NCBI RefSeq assembly: GCF_000482465.1
Contig: NZ_AXVJ01000025.1
Coordinates: forward strand, 186,001-250,000
Origin: Runella limosa DSM 17973
GTDB taxonomy: Bacteria > Bacteroidota > Bacteroidia > Cytophagales > Spirosomataceae
Direction of reading: 5' to 3'
Length of the DNA: 64,000 bases
The position numbers and the translations under genes are program-made. The notes under the pieces were generated by a model. The model had not been told where the DNA came from. It worked only from the letters and a program-made list of their open reading frames with translations, and searched no databases. Positions 46,744 through 55,346 of this stretch are shown piece by piece (position 1 is the stretch's first letter; every line of letters starts with the position of its first letter).

Positions 46744-47529
46744 TTACATGCTTTTGAAAAAGAAGTACAAAGGCATCAAAGCAAAACCAATTGGAATGAG
46801 GATACCAAATACCCCAACGCCCAAGAAATTGAGCAAAGGGTTGTACTTAGAGTGATTGATTCCCAACGTTTGGAAAGCACTCTTAAAGCCATGCACCAAG
46901 TGAAACGACACAGCAAACATAGAAAGCACGTAGAAAAGTACTAAAATTGGATTTTTGAACCCTTCCATTACACTACGGTACAAATCTTTCACGATTACCA
47001 CGCGTGTTTGGTTTTCTTCACGTACAAATTCCTCCATTTTGCCTTTGATTTCACCTTCGAAAGGAGTTGCTACGACTTCACCAGTGACGAGGTTCTGCTC
47101 ATACTGCGTGTAAGGCACGTATCCAAACTTGTATTCAAACCAGAAGTTTGACATGTGAACGACGATAAACACAAGCAAAATAGTACCAAGCAGCGCCATA
47201 CTACGCGAAAACCACGAGCTATTTGCTTTTCCGTTGTAAACCACATAGCGCTGATTCCCACGCGCTTGGCGGTTTTGTTTTGCCAAATACAAACCTTCAA
47301 AGGCGTGCAACAAAATAAGTGCGTACAAACCGTACGAAACCGTTTTGATGAGGGGGTTGGTTGTCATAAAAACGGCATAGACATTGAAGGCCAAGCCGTC
47401 GTCATGTTTAAACAACTGTAAATTTCCACTCATGTGAACAATCAAAAAAGAGCATAAAAACAAGCCAGAAAGGGCCATTACCAACTTTTTTCCAATTGAG
47501 CTTGATAGTGTTTGAGTAACCCAAGACAT
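46744..47529 (-). CDS. sdhC: Succinate dehydrogenase cytochrome b subunit
   Basis: 261 aa from the ATG at 47529 (MSWVTQTLSSSIGKKL); the open frame runs 17 residues further to 47580. Five membrane helices; conserved His in FLCSFLIVHMSGNLQLF, ALILLHAFEGLYLAKQ, FIVVHMSNFWFE and SFHLVHGFKSAFQTL bind two b hemes, as in the single-subunit type B enzymes. It anchors the complex and carries the menaquinone site. Confidence 0.95.
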   Translation of the reverse strand: MSWVTQTLSSSIGKKLVMALSGLFLCSFLIVHMSGNLQLFKHDDGLAFNVYAVFMTTNPLIKTVSYGLYALILLHAFEGLYLAKQNRQARGNQRYVVYNGKANSSWFSRSMALLGTILLVFIVVHMSNFWFEYKFGYVPYTQYEQNLVTGEVVATPFEGEIKGKMEEFVREENQTRVVIVKDLYRSVMEGFKNPILVLFYVLSMFAVSFHLVHGFKSAFQTLGINHSKYNPLLNFLGVGVFGILIPIGFALMPLYFFFKSM

Positions 47530-47844
47530 ATCTAAGTTTTTTAAATTAAAACGATGATTATTACTATTTTCAGCGGTCAAAAGTAGGTCTCAATTAATTT
47601 AGAAACAATCTAAAATTAAACTTTTTTTGCTAATTAGCAATAGTCATTTAAAGCACAAATTTGTAACTGAGTGTGTCATTTTTTTGTTTTAGCATCAAGC
47701 ACAAAAAATACGTCTCTAAAAAAGAAAGCGGTGGAAAAAGCAATAAAATTTACACCATTTTCCTGAAATATTCGTTTTAAAAATACTATTTGCAGACCAC
47801 TAGCTGCAATCGACACTGTACCCAATCATACCCCATAGTTACCC
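47530..47844. other. Divergent intergenic region, sdhC / T9SS cargo gene
   Basis: 315 AT-rich bases with promoters presumably for both directions. No gene, RNA or strong hairpin is seen; no exact TAnnTTTG with proper -33 stood out. Confidence 0.4.
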
Positions 47845-50706
47845 ATGAGGAATTTGACACTACGTATTCTACTTCTTTGGTTGTGCATTTGTAGTGCATA
47901 CTATTCTTATGCCACGCACGTTCGCGCGGGCGAGATTACGGCAAGTCGCATCTCCGACCGAGACCTTACTTATAGGCTAACCCTCACGACCTACCATGAT
48001 GAAATTGGGGGACGAATGGCCAGCGAAGGCCAAAACGACGTGACGTTTTGTATTCGTCCTTTCAACGGAGGGGCAGGAACCACATTACTGGTTGAACGGA
48101 CTGGACGAGCGCCCATCAACGTAGCAACTACGATAAACACTTTCAGTAAGCCGTTTACGTTTTCGTCGCCTGGGGTATATGTCATTTCGGTGGGTATCGA
48201 AAACCGCAACGATGGCGTAGTTAATATGTCTAACTCTGTCAATACGCCTTTTTATGTCGAAACAGTATTGGTCATCAATGCATCGCTCGGACTCAACCGA
48301 ACGCCCGTCATGCTCAACCCTCCTTTGGATTCAGCACGTACTGGCCAAAAATTCTGCCATAACCCTGCGGCTTTTGATGCTGATGGCGATAGCCTTTCTT
48401 ATCGTCTTTCTATTCCAAAACAAGGAACTCCTGGAACCTGTATCAACCGCAACGTCAATGGCTACCGTGACCCTGCTTTGGGGGTAGATCCTGATGCAAA
48501 AAACGAATTACAAAATGCCCCTGCTACCTTCACCATCGACCCCATTACGGGAGATTTGTGCTGGGATGCTCCTGCTAGGACAGGTATTTATAACGTTGCT
48601 TTTATTATTGAAGAATGGCGCGACGGCGTCAAAATCGGTGAGGTAGTCCGAGATATGCAAATTGTAGTAGCCGATGGCCCCAACCGAAGGCCACTGCTCG
48701 ACCCCATTGCGAATGTGTGTGTAGAAGCAGGGCAAGTCGCCTCGCAAACAGCCCGTGCTACCGACCCCGACAATAATCGCCTGATATTTTCGGCATACGG
48801 AGGAGTTTTCAACTTAGACCCCCAAGGAAAACCTATTAGCCCTCCTTTGATTGCGACCGACTATGCCACATTTACCCCATCGGTGAGCCAATCGCAAGCC
48901 TCTCCTGCCGTAGGAACGTTTCGTTGGCTGACCAACTGTAGCCACGTTCGCGAAGCACCTTACGATGTCGTTATCAAAGTTGAAGATTTACCTGGACGTA
49001 ATCAGATTCAATTGGCTTCGCTCGAATCGTTTGCTATTCGGGTTGTTGCACCCAGACCTTCTGGCCTTACAGCCACCCCATCCACGGGCGCAGCCGCAGG
49101 CTTTACGCTTACTTGGACTTCCTATCGTTGTCAGCTCCCTGGAGCTCAAATGGTCATTTATCGAAAAGAAGGTTGTTCGGGAGGAACATTCAGCGGATGT
49201 ACCAACCCAGGTGACCCACTTGCTTTGGGCTATACTGAGGTGGGCCGAGTTCCTGTCAATGCTACTACTTTTACTGATGACAACAACGGTCTTGGTTTAA
49301 GAAGGGGTGGTGTTCAATACAGCTATCGTATTCGGGTAGCCTACGCACTTCCACAGGGCGGGTTCAGCCCCCTTTCGGACGAAACTTGCCTAGACTTACC
49401 CGCGCAAACACCTGTGCTCACCAACGTAACCGTGGATACAACCAGCACAAACCGAGGTGTTATTACGGTAAAATGGACTCGTCCGCCGTTTAAAGCAAGC
49501 GATGTCCCTGGCCCTTATCAATATCGCTTGTCGAGAGCAACAGGCTTGAATGGCACCGACTTTACCCTCATTGCGACTATCAATAGTAACTTAGACGCTA
49601 CGGTTGACACCATTTATGTCGATCGTAACCTCAATACAGTTCAAAATGGATACCGCTACCGCTTGGAGTTTTTCCATACCCTCAACGGTACGCTCACGAG
49701 TCTCGGCGTTACGGAGGCTGCCAGCAGCGTTCGTTTATCCGTTGCTCCTGCCAACCAAGGTTTACGCCTCAACTGGCAAGCAGTAGTGCCTTGGCGCAAC
49801 GAAAACCAACGTCACCGCGTGTATCGGGAAGTTAGAAATCGCCCAGGTACGTTCAACCTCATCGCGGAAGTGTCAGTGCAAAGTGCAAGCACCTTTACTT
49901 ACACCGACGATGGCACCGACCGTTTTACGGCAGATGGCACACACACCATCAAACTCTCGACCGACTCTACCTATTGTTATCGCGTCGAGACGGTAGGCAC
50001 TTACGATAGCCCTCGCATTAGAGTAGGGCAACTGTATAATTTCTCGCAAATTGTGTGTGCCGCTCCCGCCGACAGCACCAAACCTTGCCCACCTGTTTTG
50101 ACCATTGATGCCCTCAATTGCGATAACCCTACAGGACTTGAATGTGCCTCTTCGGTAGTCAACAATACCCTCAACTGGACTTACCCAGTCAGCAACGCTA
50201 ACAACCAAGAATGTGCACCTGCGGTTAGCTACAATGTTTATTTTACCCGTTATCCAGAAGACCCTTTTACAAAAATAGGACAAACTACTGCCCCAACAAC
50301 CACTTTCCGACATACAGGGCTAGACTCCTACGCGGGCTGTTATTACGTGACGGCAGTCAGTCGTTTTGGTACCGAAAGTGCTAAGAGCAATACCGTTTGT
50401 AACGACAACTGTACATCACTAAGACTGCCAAACGTGTTTACGCCTAATGGCGACGGCAAAAACGACCTGTTTACTCCGCTTTCTTGTACGGCGTTCATCG
50501 AAACCATGACGTTTGTTGTATATAATCGTTGGGGAACGAAGATATTTGAAAGTAACAATCCAAATATCAATTGGGATGGCAAAACGTCGGATGGCCAAGA
50601 CTTGCCTTCAGGAACCTATTACTACCAAGTAACAGTTACCTTCAAAACCTTACAAAAAACCAGCGAACCCCTCACTTTAAAAGGATGGATTCAGTTGATT
50701 AAATAG
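47845..50706 (+). CDS. Large secreted protein with T9SS type B (gliding-associated) C-terminal domain
   Basis: 953 aa. Signal peptide (ends SYAT, about residue 23), then a conserved N-terminal unit (HVRAGEITASRISDRDLTYRLTLTTYHD) common in Bacteroidota surface proteins, repeated cadherin/fibronectin-III-like beta domains (ATPSTGAAAGFTLTWTSYRC, ANQGLRLNWQAVVPW) and Cys pairs. The last ~95 residues are a type B sorting domain (LPNVFTPNGDGKNDLFTPL, FVVYNRWGTKIFES, LPSGTYYYQVTVTF, ending LKGWIQLIK). It should be exported by the type IX system and stay cell-surface bound or be released. Adhesin/structural role is inferred. Confidence 0.93.
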   Translation: MRNLTLRILLLWLCICSAYYSYATHVRAGEITASRISDRDLTYRLTLTTYHDEIGGRMASEGQNDVTFCIRPFNGGAGTTLLVERTGRAPINVATTINTFSKPFTFSSPGVYVISVGIENRNDGVVNMSNSVNTPFYVETVLVINASLGLNRTPVMLNPPLDSARTGQKFCHNPAAFDADGDSLSYRLSIPKQGTPGTCINRNVNGYRDPALGVDPDAKNELQNAPATFTIDPITGDLCWDAPARTGIYNVAFIIEEWRDGVKIGEVVRDMQIVVADGPNRRPLLDPIANVCVEAGQVASQTARATDPDNNRLIFSAYGGVFNLDPQGKPISPPLIATDYATFTPSVSQSQASPAVGTFRWLTNCSHVREAPYDVVIKVEDLPGRNQIQLASLESFAIRVVAPRPSGLTATPSTGAAAGFTLTWTSYRCQLPGAQMVIYRKEGCSGGTFSGCTNPGDPLALGYTEVGRVPVNATTFTDDNNGLGLRRGGVQYSYRIRVAYALPQGGFSPLSDETCLDLPAQTPVLTNVTVDTTSTNRGVITVKWTRPPFKASDVPGPYQYRLSRATGLNGTDFTLIATINSNLDATVDTIYVDRNLNTVQNGYRYRLEFFHTLNGTLTSLGVTEAASSVRLSVAPANQGLRLNWQAVVPWRNENQRHRVYREVRNRPGTFNLIAEVSVQSASTFTYTDDGTDRFTADGTHTIKLSTDSTYCYRVETVGTYDSPRIRVGQLYNFSQIVCAAPADSTKPCPPVLTIDALNCDNPTGLECASSVVNNTLNWTYPVSNANNQECAPAVSYNVYFTRYPEDPFTKIGQTTAPTTTFRHTGLDSYAGCYYVTAVSRFGTESAKSNTVCNDNCTSLRLPNVFTPNGDGKNDLFTPLSCTAFIETMTFVVYNRWGTKIFESNNPNINWDGKTSDGQDLPSGTYYYQVTVTFKTLQKTSEPLTLKGWIQLIK

Positions 50707-50761
50707 AAGCCTCGGTAGAGGCACAACATTTGTAGTAGCAGAAGGATATTTTTTGATTTTT

Positions 50762-50807
50762 GCTTCGGCGAAGCGTAACAAAGCAATAGGTTATGCTTCG
50801 CCGAAGC
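50762..50807. repeat. REP-like double palindrome
   Basis: GCTTCGGCGAAGCGTAAC (50762-50779) is inverted in GTTATGCTTCGCCGAAGC (50790-50807) with one G-T pair. Each arm is itself a small palindrome (GCTTC-GGC-GAAGC). It follows the T9SS cargo gene at about 55 bases. Confidence 0.75.
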
Positions 50808-50883
50808 TACTTAAATAAGATGATGACGAAACCAAAGCTTTCAATTCGACACTCGTCATTCCCCCATTCGACACTCTTTTCCA

Positions 50884-51273
50884 ATGGATATTATTTTCTT
50901 TGACGGAGTATGCAATTTTTGCAATGCAAGTGTCAATTTTATCATTGACCATGATTCGACACGTCGTTATCGTTTCGCATCACTTCAGTCCGAATTAGGG
51001 CAGAAAACGCTTCAAGAAAACGGTTATTCAACCGTTGAGCTAAACACTATCCTTCTGCTCCGCAGCGGAAAACTCTACCAGAAGTCAACAGCAGCCTTAG
51101 AAATTGCCCGTTACCTTACAGGCTGGTCATGGTTATATGGCTTTATTCTTCTTCCCCGCTTTATTCGAGACGCTTTCTATGGGCTTGTTGCCCGTAACCG
51201 CTACCAAATTTTTGGAAAATCAGAAAGTTGCCGCATTCCTACTCCCGAAGAACGCTCCTTGTTTATTGTTTGA
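50884..51273 (+). CDS. DCC-family (DUF393) thiol-disulfide oxidoreductase
   Basis: 129 aa. Starts IIFFDGVCNFCNASVNFII with the D-x-x-C-x-x-C signature (C10, C13) of the DCC family, and has FASLQSELGQKTL and a C-terminal FYGLVARNRYQIFGKSESC. Thioredoxin-like fold; specific redox partner unknown. Lies 96 bases before fabD. Confidence 0.9.
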   Translation: MDIIFFDGVCNFCNASVNFIIDHDSTRRYRFASLQSELGQKTLQENGYSTVELNTILLLRSGKLYQKSTAALEIARYLTGWSWLYGFILLPRFIRDAFYGLVARNRYQIFGKSESCRIPTPEERSLFIV

Positions 51274-51368
51274 TAGTTTGGGGCAAGCCTTGTATGTTTG
51301 CACTCGCATTGCCCCATTCAACGATCAAACTAAACTCCCTCTTGGGGGCGGAGGGCTTCTAAAAATCA

Positions 51369-52244
51369 ATGAAAGCATACGTATTTCCTGGCCAAGGTTC
51401 GCAGTTTAGCGGCATGGGCAAAGACCTCTACGAAAACAATGCTCAAGCACGCGCGCTCTTCGATAAAGCCAACGAAATTTTAGGATTTGAGATAACCAAG
51501 GTCATGTTTGAAGGAACCGACGAAGAACTCAAGCAAACCAATGTTACTCAACCTGCGATTTTCCTGCACTCCGTTATTTTAGCTTCGACTGTCGCCGATT
51601 TTGCCCCCGAGATGGTAGCAGGCCACTCGCTTGGCGAATTTTCTGCCTTGGTAGCAGCAGGTGCATTGTCGTTTGAAGATGCACTCCGATTGGTGGCACA
51701 ACGCGCGGCCGCCATGCAGCGCGCCTGTGAGCTAACGCCATCGACCATGGCGGCCGTACTTGGGCTTGACGACGAAAAAATCGAGCAAATTTGCGCTTCG
51801 GTAGAAGGCGAAGTAGTCGTGGCGGCCAACTTCAACTGCCCAGGCCAAGTAGTTATCTCAGGCTCACACGAAGGAGTTCGTTTGGCTGGTGAAAAGCTCA
51901 AAGAAGCAGGAGCCAAGCGCGTGTTGCCACTTCCTGTAGGCGGAGCATTCCACTCACCGCTGATGGAACCTGCCCGCGAAGAATTGGCAGCGGCAATTGA
52001 AAACACGCAATTCAGCGAACCACGTTGCCCTATTTACCAAAACGTAAATGCCCAAGCCGCTACCGACGTCGCAACAATCAAAGCCAACCTCATTTCACAG
52101 CTCACGGCTCCAGTACGCTGGACGCAGTCGGTGAAAAACATGGTAGCAGATGGCGCAACCGAATTTGTGGAATGTGGCCCAGGTAAAGTTCTTCAAGGAT
52201 TGGTTAAAAAAATCGCTCCTGAAGCGGCAACAGCGGCGGTTTAG
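51369..52244 (+). CDS. fabD: Malonyl-CoA:ACP transacylase
   Basis: 291 aa. AYVFPGQGSQFSGMGKDLY at the start, the nucleophile elbow GHSLGE with Ser87, and catalytic His195 in VGGAFHSPLM. Transfers malonyl from CoA to acyl carrier protein to feed fatty-acid elongation. Family length is normal. A gap of 136 bases precedes the tRNA. Confidence 0.96.
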   Translation: MKAYVFPGQGSQFSGMGKDLYENNAQARALFDKANEILGFEITKVMFEGTDEELKQTNVTQPAIFLHSVILASTVADFAPEMVAGHSLGEFSALVAAGALSFEDALRLVAQRAAAMQRACELTPSTMAAVLGLDDEKIEQICASVEGEVVVAANFNCPGQVVISGSHEGVRLAGEKLKEAGAKRVLPLPVGGAFHSPLMEPAREELAAAIENTQFSEPRCPIYQNVNAQAATDVATIKANLISQLTAPVRWTQSVKNMVADGATEFVECGPGKVLQGLVKKIAPEAATAAV

Positions 52245-52332
52245 TCAAAAAAAATATTCACACAAAACCACTGAATATCAAGCAAAAGGCGTTTTTTGAA
52301 AAATTTATTCTCATTTTTTTTCCAAAAAACGC

Positions 52333-52363
52333 TTGACACGTAACCAAGAAAGCCGTACTTTTG
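52333..52363 (+). promoter_or_regulatory. Promoter of tRNA-Gln
   Basis: TTGACA (52333-52338) and TACTTTTG (52356-52363; TAnnTTTG) are spaced as in Bacteroidota promoters, and the tRNA starts 18 bases after the -7 box. Confidence 0.8.
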
Positions 52364-52380
52364 CACCACCAAAACGGAAT

Positions 52381-52451
52381 TGGTGGATGGTGTAATGGTA
52401 ACACAGAAGATTTTGGTTCTTTTATTCAGGGTTCGAGTCCTTGTCCGCCAA
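52381..52451 (+). tRNA. tRNA-Gln (anticodon TTG)
   Basis: Cloverleaf by eye: acceptor TGGTGGA (52381-52387) with TCCGCCA (52444-52450), D-stem GTGT/ACAC, anticodon arm GAAGA-TTTTGGT-TCTTT with anticodon TTG in loop positions 3-5, T-arm CAGGG-TTCGAGT-CCTTG. CCA is not encoded. A tyrosine recombinase begins 107 bases downstream, so the 3' half is the likely phage attachment site. Confidence 0.93.
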
Positions 52452-52454
52452 CGA
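52432..52454 (+). other. Probable left attachment site (attL) in the tRNA-Gln 3' end
   Basis: Tyrosine recombinases commonly use the T-arm and acceptor 3' strand of tRNA genes, here TTCGAGTCCTTGTCCGCCAA. The position next to the integrase and phage genes supports this. The matching right copy would lie beyond the window, so the exact core cannot be set. Confidence 0.5.
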
Positions 52455-52557
52455 AACACTTTAAAACCCCTCAAATCAGCGAATTTGAGGGGTTTTTTCT
52501 TTCTAAAACTTCTCGAAAACTGAAAATCCAACCACCTTTTTCTAAAATTTCGCGAAA

Positions 52558-53802
52558 ATGAAAACGACTGTAAGCCTCCTCAAAGGCTCTTACGTAAAGC
52601 AAAACGGCACCGTAGCGCTATACCTGTATATCTACGTTAATGGAGAAAAAGACCAACTTCCGCTAAATATCAGTTGGCCCAAAGATTTGGTAAGCGAAGA
52701 AGAAAATAAGGTACTACCTCGAAAAAAAAACGATAAAGAAGCCAATGATTACAACCTTATTATCACAGATCAAATAGCGAAGCTGAACGACATTTTCATC
52801 GTTTGCCGTTTGGCCGACAAACCACTTACGCTATCTGAAGTAAAAAAAGAATACCTGGAATACGAGAAACGTAAGGATTTTGTGGCCTATATGGAGAAAA
52901 AAATAAAGGAGCGTTTCTACAGAAAAAAAATTACGGAAGGTACCCGAAAATCACACAAAAACGCTTGGCTATGGCTGCGGGCGTACAAAAACACGATTAG
53001 TTACAACGACCTCACCAAAAAGCTGATTGAAAACTACGAAGCCTGGCTGCAAAAACAGACCAATAAACGAACCAACGATGACAAAAAGTTGGATAAAAAT
53101 ACCATCGCCAATCTCCTAAAATATGTACGCGCCTACATTAATCTAGCCATTAAAGACGGCATTTCTATCGACAACCCCTTTAAAAAAGCCGATGTAGTAA
53201 CGAATCAGGATGAAAAGCAAATCGAACATTTGCTCCCAAATCAAGTGGCTGACTTGATGGATGTGTATGAGAATGAGAGCCTGCCAATGGGCGAAAAACT
53301 TACCTTGTGTCGCTTTTTGGTGGCGTGTACCCTTAGCCTACGTATTTCCGACATTCTGGCTTTCGATGAAAACAAAATAGAATATTACCGCGTAACTCGA
53401 CGCCTGGCATTTCACCCACAAAAGCAGGTCGTGACAAAACGCCTTAAAACTATCTATGTCCCCATCGACCCGATTGCGATGGGCTACTTAGAAGACCTTA
53501 TTTTCTTGCAAAATCAGGCCACGGCGCAAAATCTAAAAATATCGGAAGCCTACGGGCGAAAGGTATTAAAGAAACTATCGAAGCGTTATAAAATAAATAT
53601 CGACGGCTACCACACGGGGCGCCACACGTTTGCTACAAATTATCTACGCGCTGGGGGAAAAGTACACGAATTACAGCAGATACTTGGCCACACAAATATT
53701 CAAACTACGATGCGGTATGTACACATTGTAGAAGACGATCAAGAATCTGCCATGCTTCAGCTTTCCAACTTCTATCAGGGCTTTAGAACAAATAAGCCCT
53801 GA
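52558..53802 (+). CDS. Phage tyrosine recombinase (integrase)
   Basis: 414 aa. N-terminal arm-binding domain (Arm-DNA-bind/phage_int_SAM_5 type: VSLLKGSYVKQNGTVALYLYIY), SAM-like core-binding region (TRKSHKNAWLWLRAYKNTISY), and a C-terminal catalytic domain with Arg in TLSLRISDIL, HTGRHTFATNYL (HxxR), LGHTNIQTTMRYVHI (His and nucleophile Tyr). It inserts the element at tRNA-Gln. The stop codon lies inside a large hairpin, so terminator and coding end overlap. Confidence 0.95.
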   Translation: MKTTVSLLKGSYVKQNGTVALYLYIYVNGEKDQLPLNISWPKDLVSEEENKVLPRKKNDKEANDYNLIITDQIAKLNDIFIVCRLADKPLTLSEVKKEYLEYEKRKDFVAYMEKKIKERFYRKKITEGTRKSHKNAWLWLRAYKNTISYNDLTKKLIENYEAWLQKQTNKRTNDDKKLDKNTIANLLKYVRAYINLAIKDGISIDNPFKKADVVTNQDEKQIEHLLPNQVADLMDVYENESLPMGEKLTLCRFLVACTLSLRISDILAFDENKIEYYRVTRRLAFHPQKQVVTKRLKTIYVPIDPIAMGYLEDLIFLQNQATAQNLKISEAYGRKVLKKLSKRYKINIDGYHTGRHTFATNYLRAGGKVHELQQILGHTNIQTTMRYVHIVEDDQESAMLQLSNFYQGFRTNKP

Positions 53803-53812
53803 TAGAAGTTGG
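53765..53812. terminator. 19-bp hairpin overlapping the integrase stop codon
   Basis: CCAACTTCTATCAGGGCTT (53765-53783) pairs perfectly with AAGCCCTGATAGAAGTTGG (53794-53812) around TAGAACAAAT. The integrase stop TGA (53800-53802) is in the right arm. It sits between convergent genes and probably terminates both. Confidence 0.85.
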
Positions 53813-53820
53813 CTTGGAAA

Positions 53821-53943
53821 TTAAACTTTTATTGACCTTAAATGTGCTATGTAAGTATCATAGGTAAGTTGAGCTCTCATCTTTGCGTTTTGAAGCTCTT
53901 CTTCTAACGCTTTAACCTTTGCCTCTAAGGCTTTTTCAGCCAT
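53821..53943 (-). CDS. Small coiled-coil phage protein, frame interrupted upstream
   Basis: 40 codons from the ATG at 53943 (MAEKALEAKVKALEEELQNA...). The frame is open upstream to an ATG at 53991 (MKTTTE), but a TAA at 53971-53973 splits it. Between the stop and the inner ATG the frame reads LLESYVKAS. So either the inner start is used, or the gene is broken, or the TAA (in TAACTA context) is read through. Heptad-like Leu/Ala/Glu pattern. Confidence 0.5.
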   Translation of the reverse strand: MAEKALEAKVKALEEELQNAKMRAQLTYDTYIAHLRSIKV

Positions 53944-54005
53944 CGACGCCTTTACGTAACTTTCAAGTAGTTACTCTGTGGTGGTTTTCATTGTTGTATT
54001 GTTTA

Positions 54006-54272
54006 TTAGTTGACATAAATTTCATTGTAGTTCTCCATCATAATCATCAAGAACTCATGCTTTTGTTCTTCAAGCATTTCGCGCTGATGATTGTTGTAAT
54101 TTTGGAGGCCATTAATTTCACGGTGGAGCCTGGCACGATCTTCGTTTAGCAGTATTCTAGTTTGCTTCAGTATATCTATTTGCTCCTCGTACTCTTTTAG
54201 TCGCCTATAAAGTACATCAATGGTCCCTTTGGCTTCTTGAAGTTCTTTCTTAACTTTGTCTAAGTTCTCCAT
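54006..54272 (-). CDS. Small coiled-coil phage protein
   Basis: 88 aa, almost entirely helical and charged: VKKELQEAKGTIDVLYRRLKE and RARLHREINGLQNYNN show a heptad pattern over most of the length. No signal peptide or known domain. It lies 62 bases before the antirepressor stop, on the same strand, in the early region of the prophage. A regulatory or structural adaptor role cannot be assigned. Confidence 0.6.
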   Translation of the reverse strand: MENLDKVKKELQEAKGTIDVLYRRLKEYEEQIDILKQTRILLNEDRARLHREINGLQNYNNHQREMLEEQKHEFLMIMMENYNEIYVN

Positions 54273-54300
54273 TTCGGTATTTGTCTAGGTGAACGAGTTG

Positions 54301-54333
54301 GGGTAGCGTGCTGGTAACACGCTACCCTTTTTT
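54301..54333. terminator. Hairpin terminator next to the antirepressor gene
   Basis: GGGTAGCGTG (54301-54310) pairs with CACGCTACCC (54318-54327) followed by TTTTTT on the plus strand, so the strongest termination is in the plus direction. It also lies just after the stop of the minus-strand antirepressor gene. Confidence 0.65.
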
Positions 54334-54334
54334 G

Positions 54335-54910
54335 TTAGTTGTTGACAGACTCTTCTTCCATCATTTCTTCTACCAAAATCATCAGCGATTCTTTTTGGTC
54401 TTTGGTAAGTCGGTAAGATTGTTGCTGCTTCAATGTGTTAATTTCCTGCCAACGCACAAACTCAGGATTTTCCAATAAACGCATTTTTAGCCGACGGGCT
54501 TCTACTTCCAGCTCAGCACGCTCTTTTATGCTTTCTGTTAGGCTACGTACCTTAGCATGAAAGTGAGAATACAACGCATCGTAACATTCACGTTTGTACT
54601 GACGCAAATTCTCACGGGTCTCTTCGCTCATGGTGTTACTGTACTTAATGCTAAAAATCCAGCCGTAAATAAACTCCTCAGGCAAACAAGTAAATGCCCT
54701 TTTCTGCTTGTCAGATGGTAGCTGGGTTGTGTGTTCACACACCTCAGCTGCTAAATCTTCATCCTTTTTCAACTCTCTAATTTGCCAATCCGCATCTATT
54801 TGGAGGGCTTCACAAAGTGGGCGAATCAACACATAATTTACGCCATTATCTACCAAATAGTAAACAGGGCGATTTAAAACTAAAATCGACTTCAAAACTA
54901 ACTTTTTCAT
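54335..54910 (-). CDS. Phage antirepressor with P22_AR_N-type domain
   Basis: 191 aa. The N-terminal ~115 residues match the P22-antirepressor domain: VYYLVDNGVNYVLIRPLCEAL, FTCLPEEFIYGWIFSI, YKRECYDALYSHF. The rest is a long helix (KERAELEVEARRLKMRLL). In temperate phages such proteins inactivate the repressor or respond to induction. Its promoter (TATATTTG, 54949-54942) is embedded in an inverted repeat facing a divergent RHH-like gene. Confidence 0.88.
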   Translation of the reverse strand: MKKLVLKSILVLNRPVYYLVDNGVNYVLIRPLCEALQIDADWQIRELKKDEDLAAEVCEHTTQLPSDKQKRAFTCLPEEFIYGWIFSIKYSNTMSEETRENLRQYKRECYDALYSHFHAKVRSLTESIKERAELEVEARRLKMRLLENPEFVRWQEINTLKQQQSYRLTKDQKESLMILVEEMMEEESVNN

Positions 54911-54941
54911 AAATCATCTGTTGTTTAAGTGAACGATGTCA

Positions 54942-55032
54942 CAAATATAAATTGTAAATAATCAAATAACCAAATATTATTTACAATATTATTTCAATCA
55001 TAATTATAATAATCAAATAATATTTACATTTG
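54942..55032. promoter_or_regulatory. Divergent promoter/operator region of the prophage
   Basis: Minus strand: -7 TATATTTG (54949-54942), with TTTG 21 bases upstream. Plus strand: -7 TACATTTG (55025-55032). Between them ATTGTAAATAAT (54951-54962) is inverted in ATTATTTACAAT (54976-54987), and CAAATATTATTTACAAT (54971-54987) recurs as CAAATAATATTTACATT (55014-55030). This is the layout of a genetic switch. Confidence 0.7.
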
Positions 55033-55055
55033 CGACATAAATAATTTCACAAACT

Positions 55056-55220
55056 ATGAAAAGAATAAGCGTTGATTTTGACGAAGAACTTTGGGGTAAG
55101 CTAATTTCGATTCAAGCCCAAGAATCAATCAAGACTCAAAAAAAAGTAAGCCTTTCTAAAATAATTACGGATATGGTAAAGATTGGCTTGGAGTCAAAAA
55201 CAAAAAACCCCGCTGAGTAG
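55056..55220 (+). CDS. Small RHH-like DNA-binding protein (putative repressor)
   Basis: 54 aa (MKRISVDFDEELWGKLISIQ...). Beta strand KRISVDFDEELW, helix, and VSLSKIITDMVKIGLE form the ribbon-helix-helix pattern of MetJ/Arc-type proteins. It is divergent from the antirepressor gene across the operator region, so it may be the switch repressor; this is inference. The end of the ORF lies in a strong terminator. Confidence 0.7.
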   Translation: MKRISVDFDEELWGKLISIQAQESIKTQKKVSLSKIITDMVKIGLESKTKNPAE

Positions 55221-55230
55221 CGGGGTTTTT
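55203..55230 (+). terminator. Terminator of the RHH-like gene
   Basis: AAAAACCCCGCT pairs with AGCGGGGTTTTT around GAGT; the stop codon (55218-55220) is in the loop/right arm. Confidence 0.9.
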
Positions 55231-55346
55231 CTTTACCAGTCTTTTTTCTCGAAAGATACATCAATACAATTTTGCTATCAAATTTACCCCGCAGCAGCTC
55301 CTTTAGAGGAATGCGGCCGCAAAAATATGCTATCAAAAAAAACAAG

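Noticed and set aside
52241-52531. 96-codon frame over the tRNA-Gln
   Set aside because: Antisense to a tRNA and its flanks; not a plausible protein gene.
53919-54149. 76-codon plus-strand frame in the phage early region
   Set aside because: Overlaps two minus-strand coiled-coil ORFs with better context; product is hydrophobic noise.
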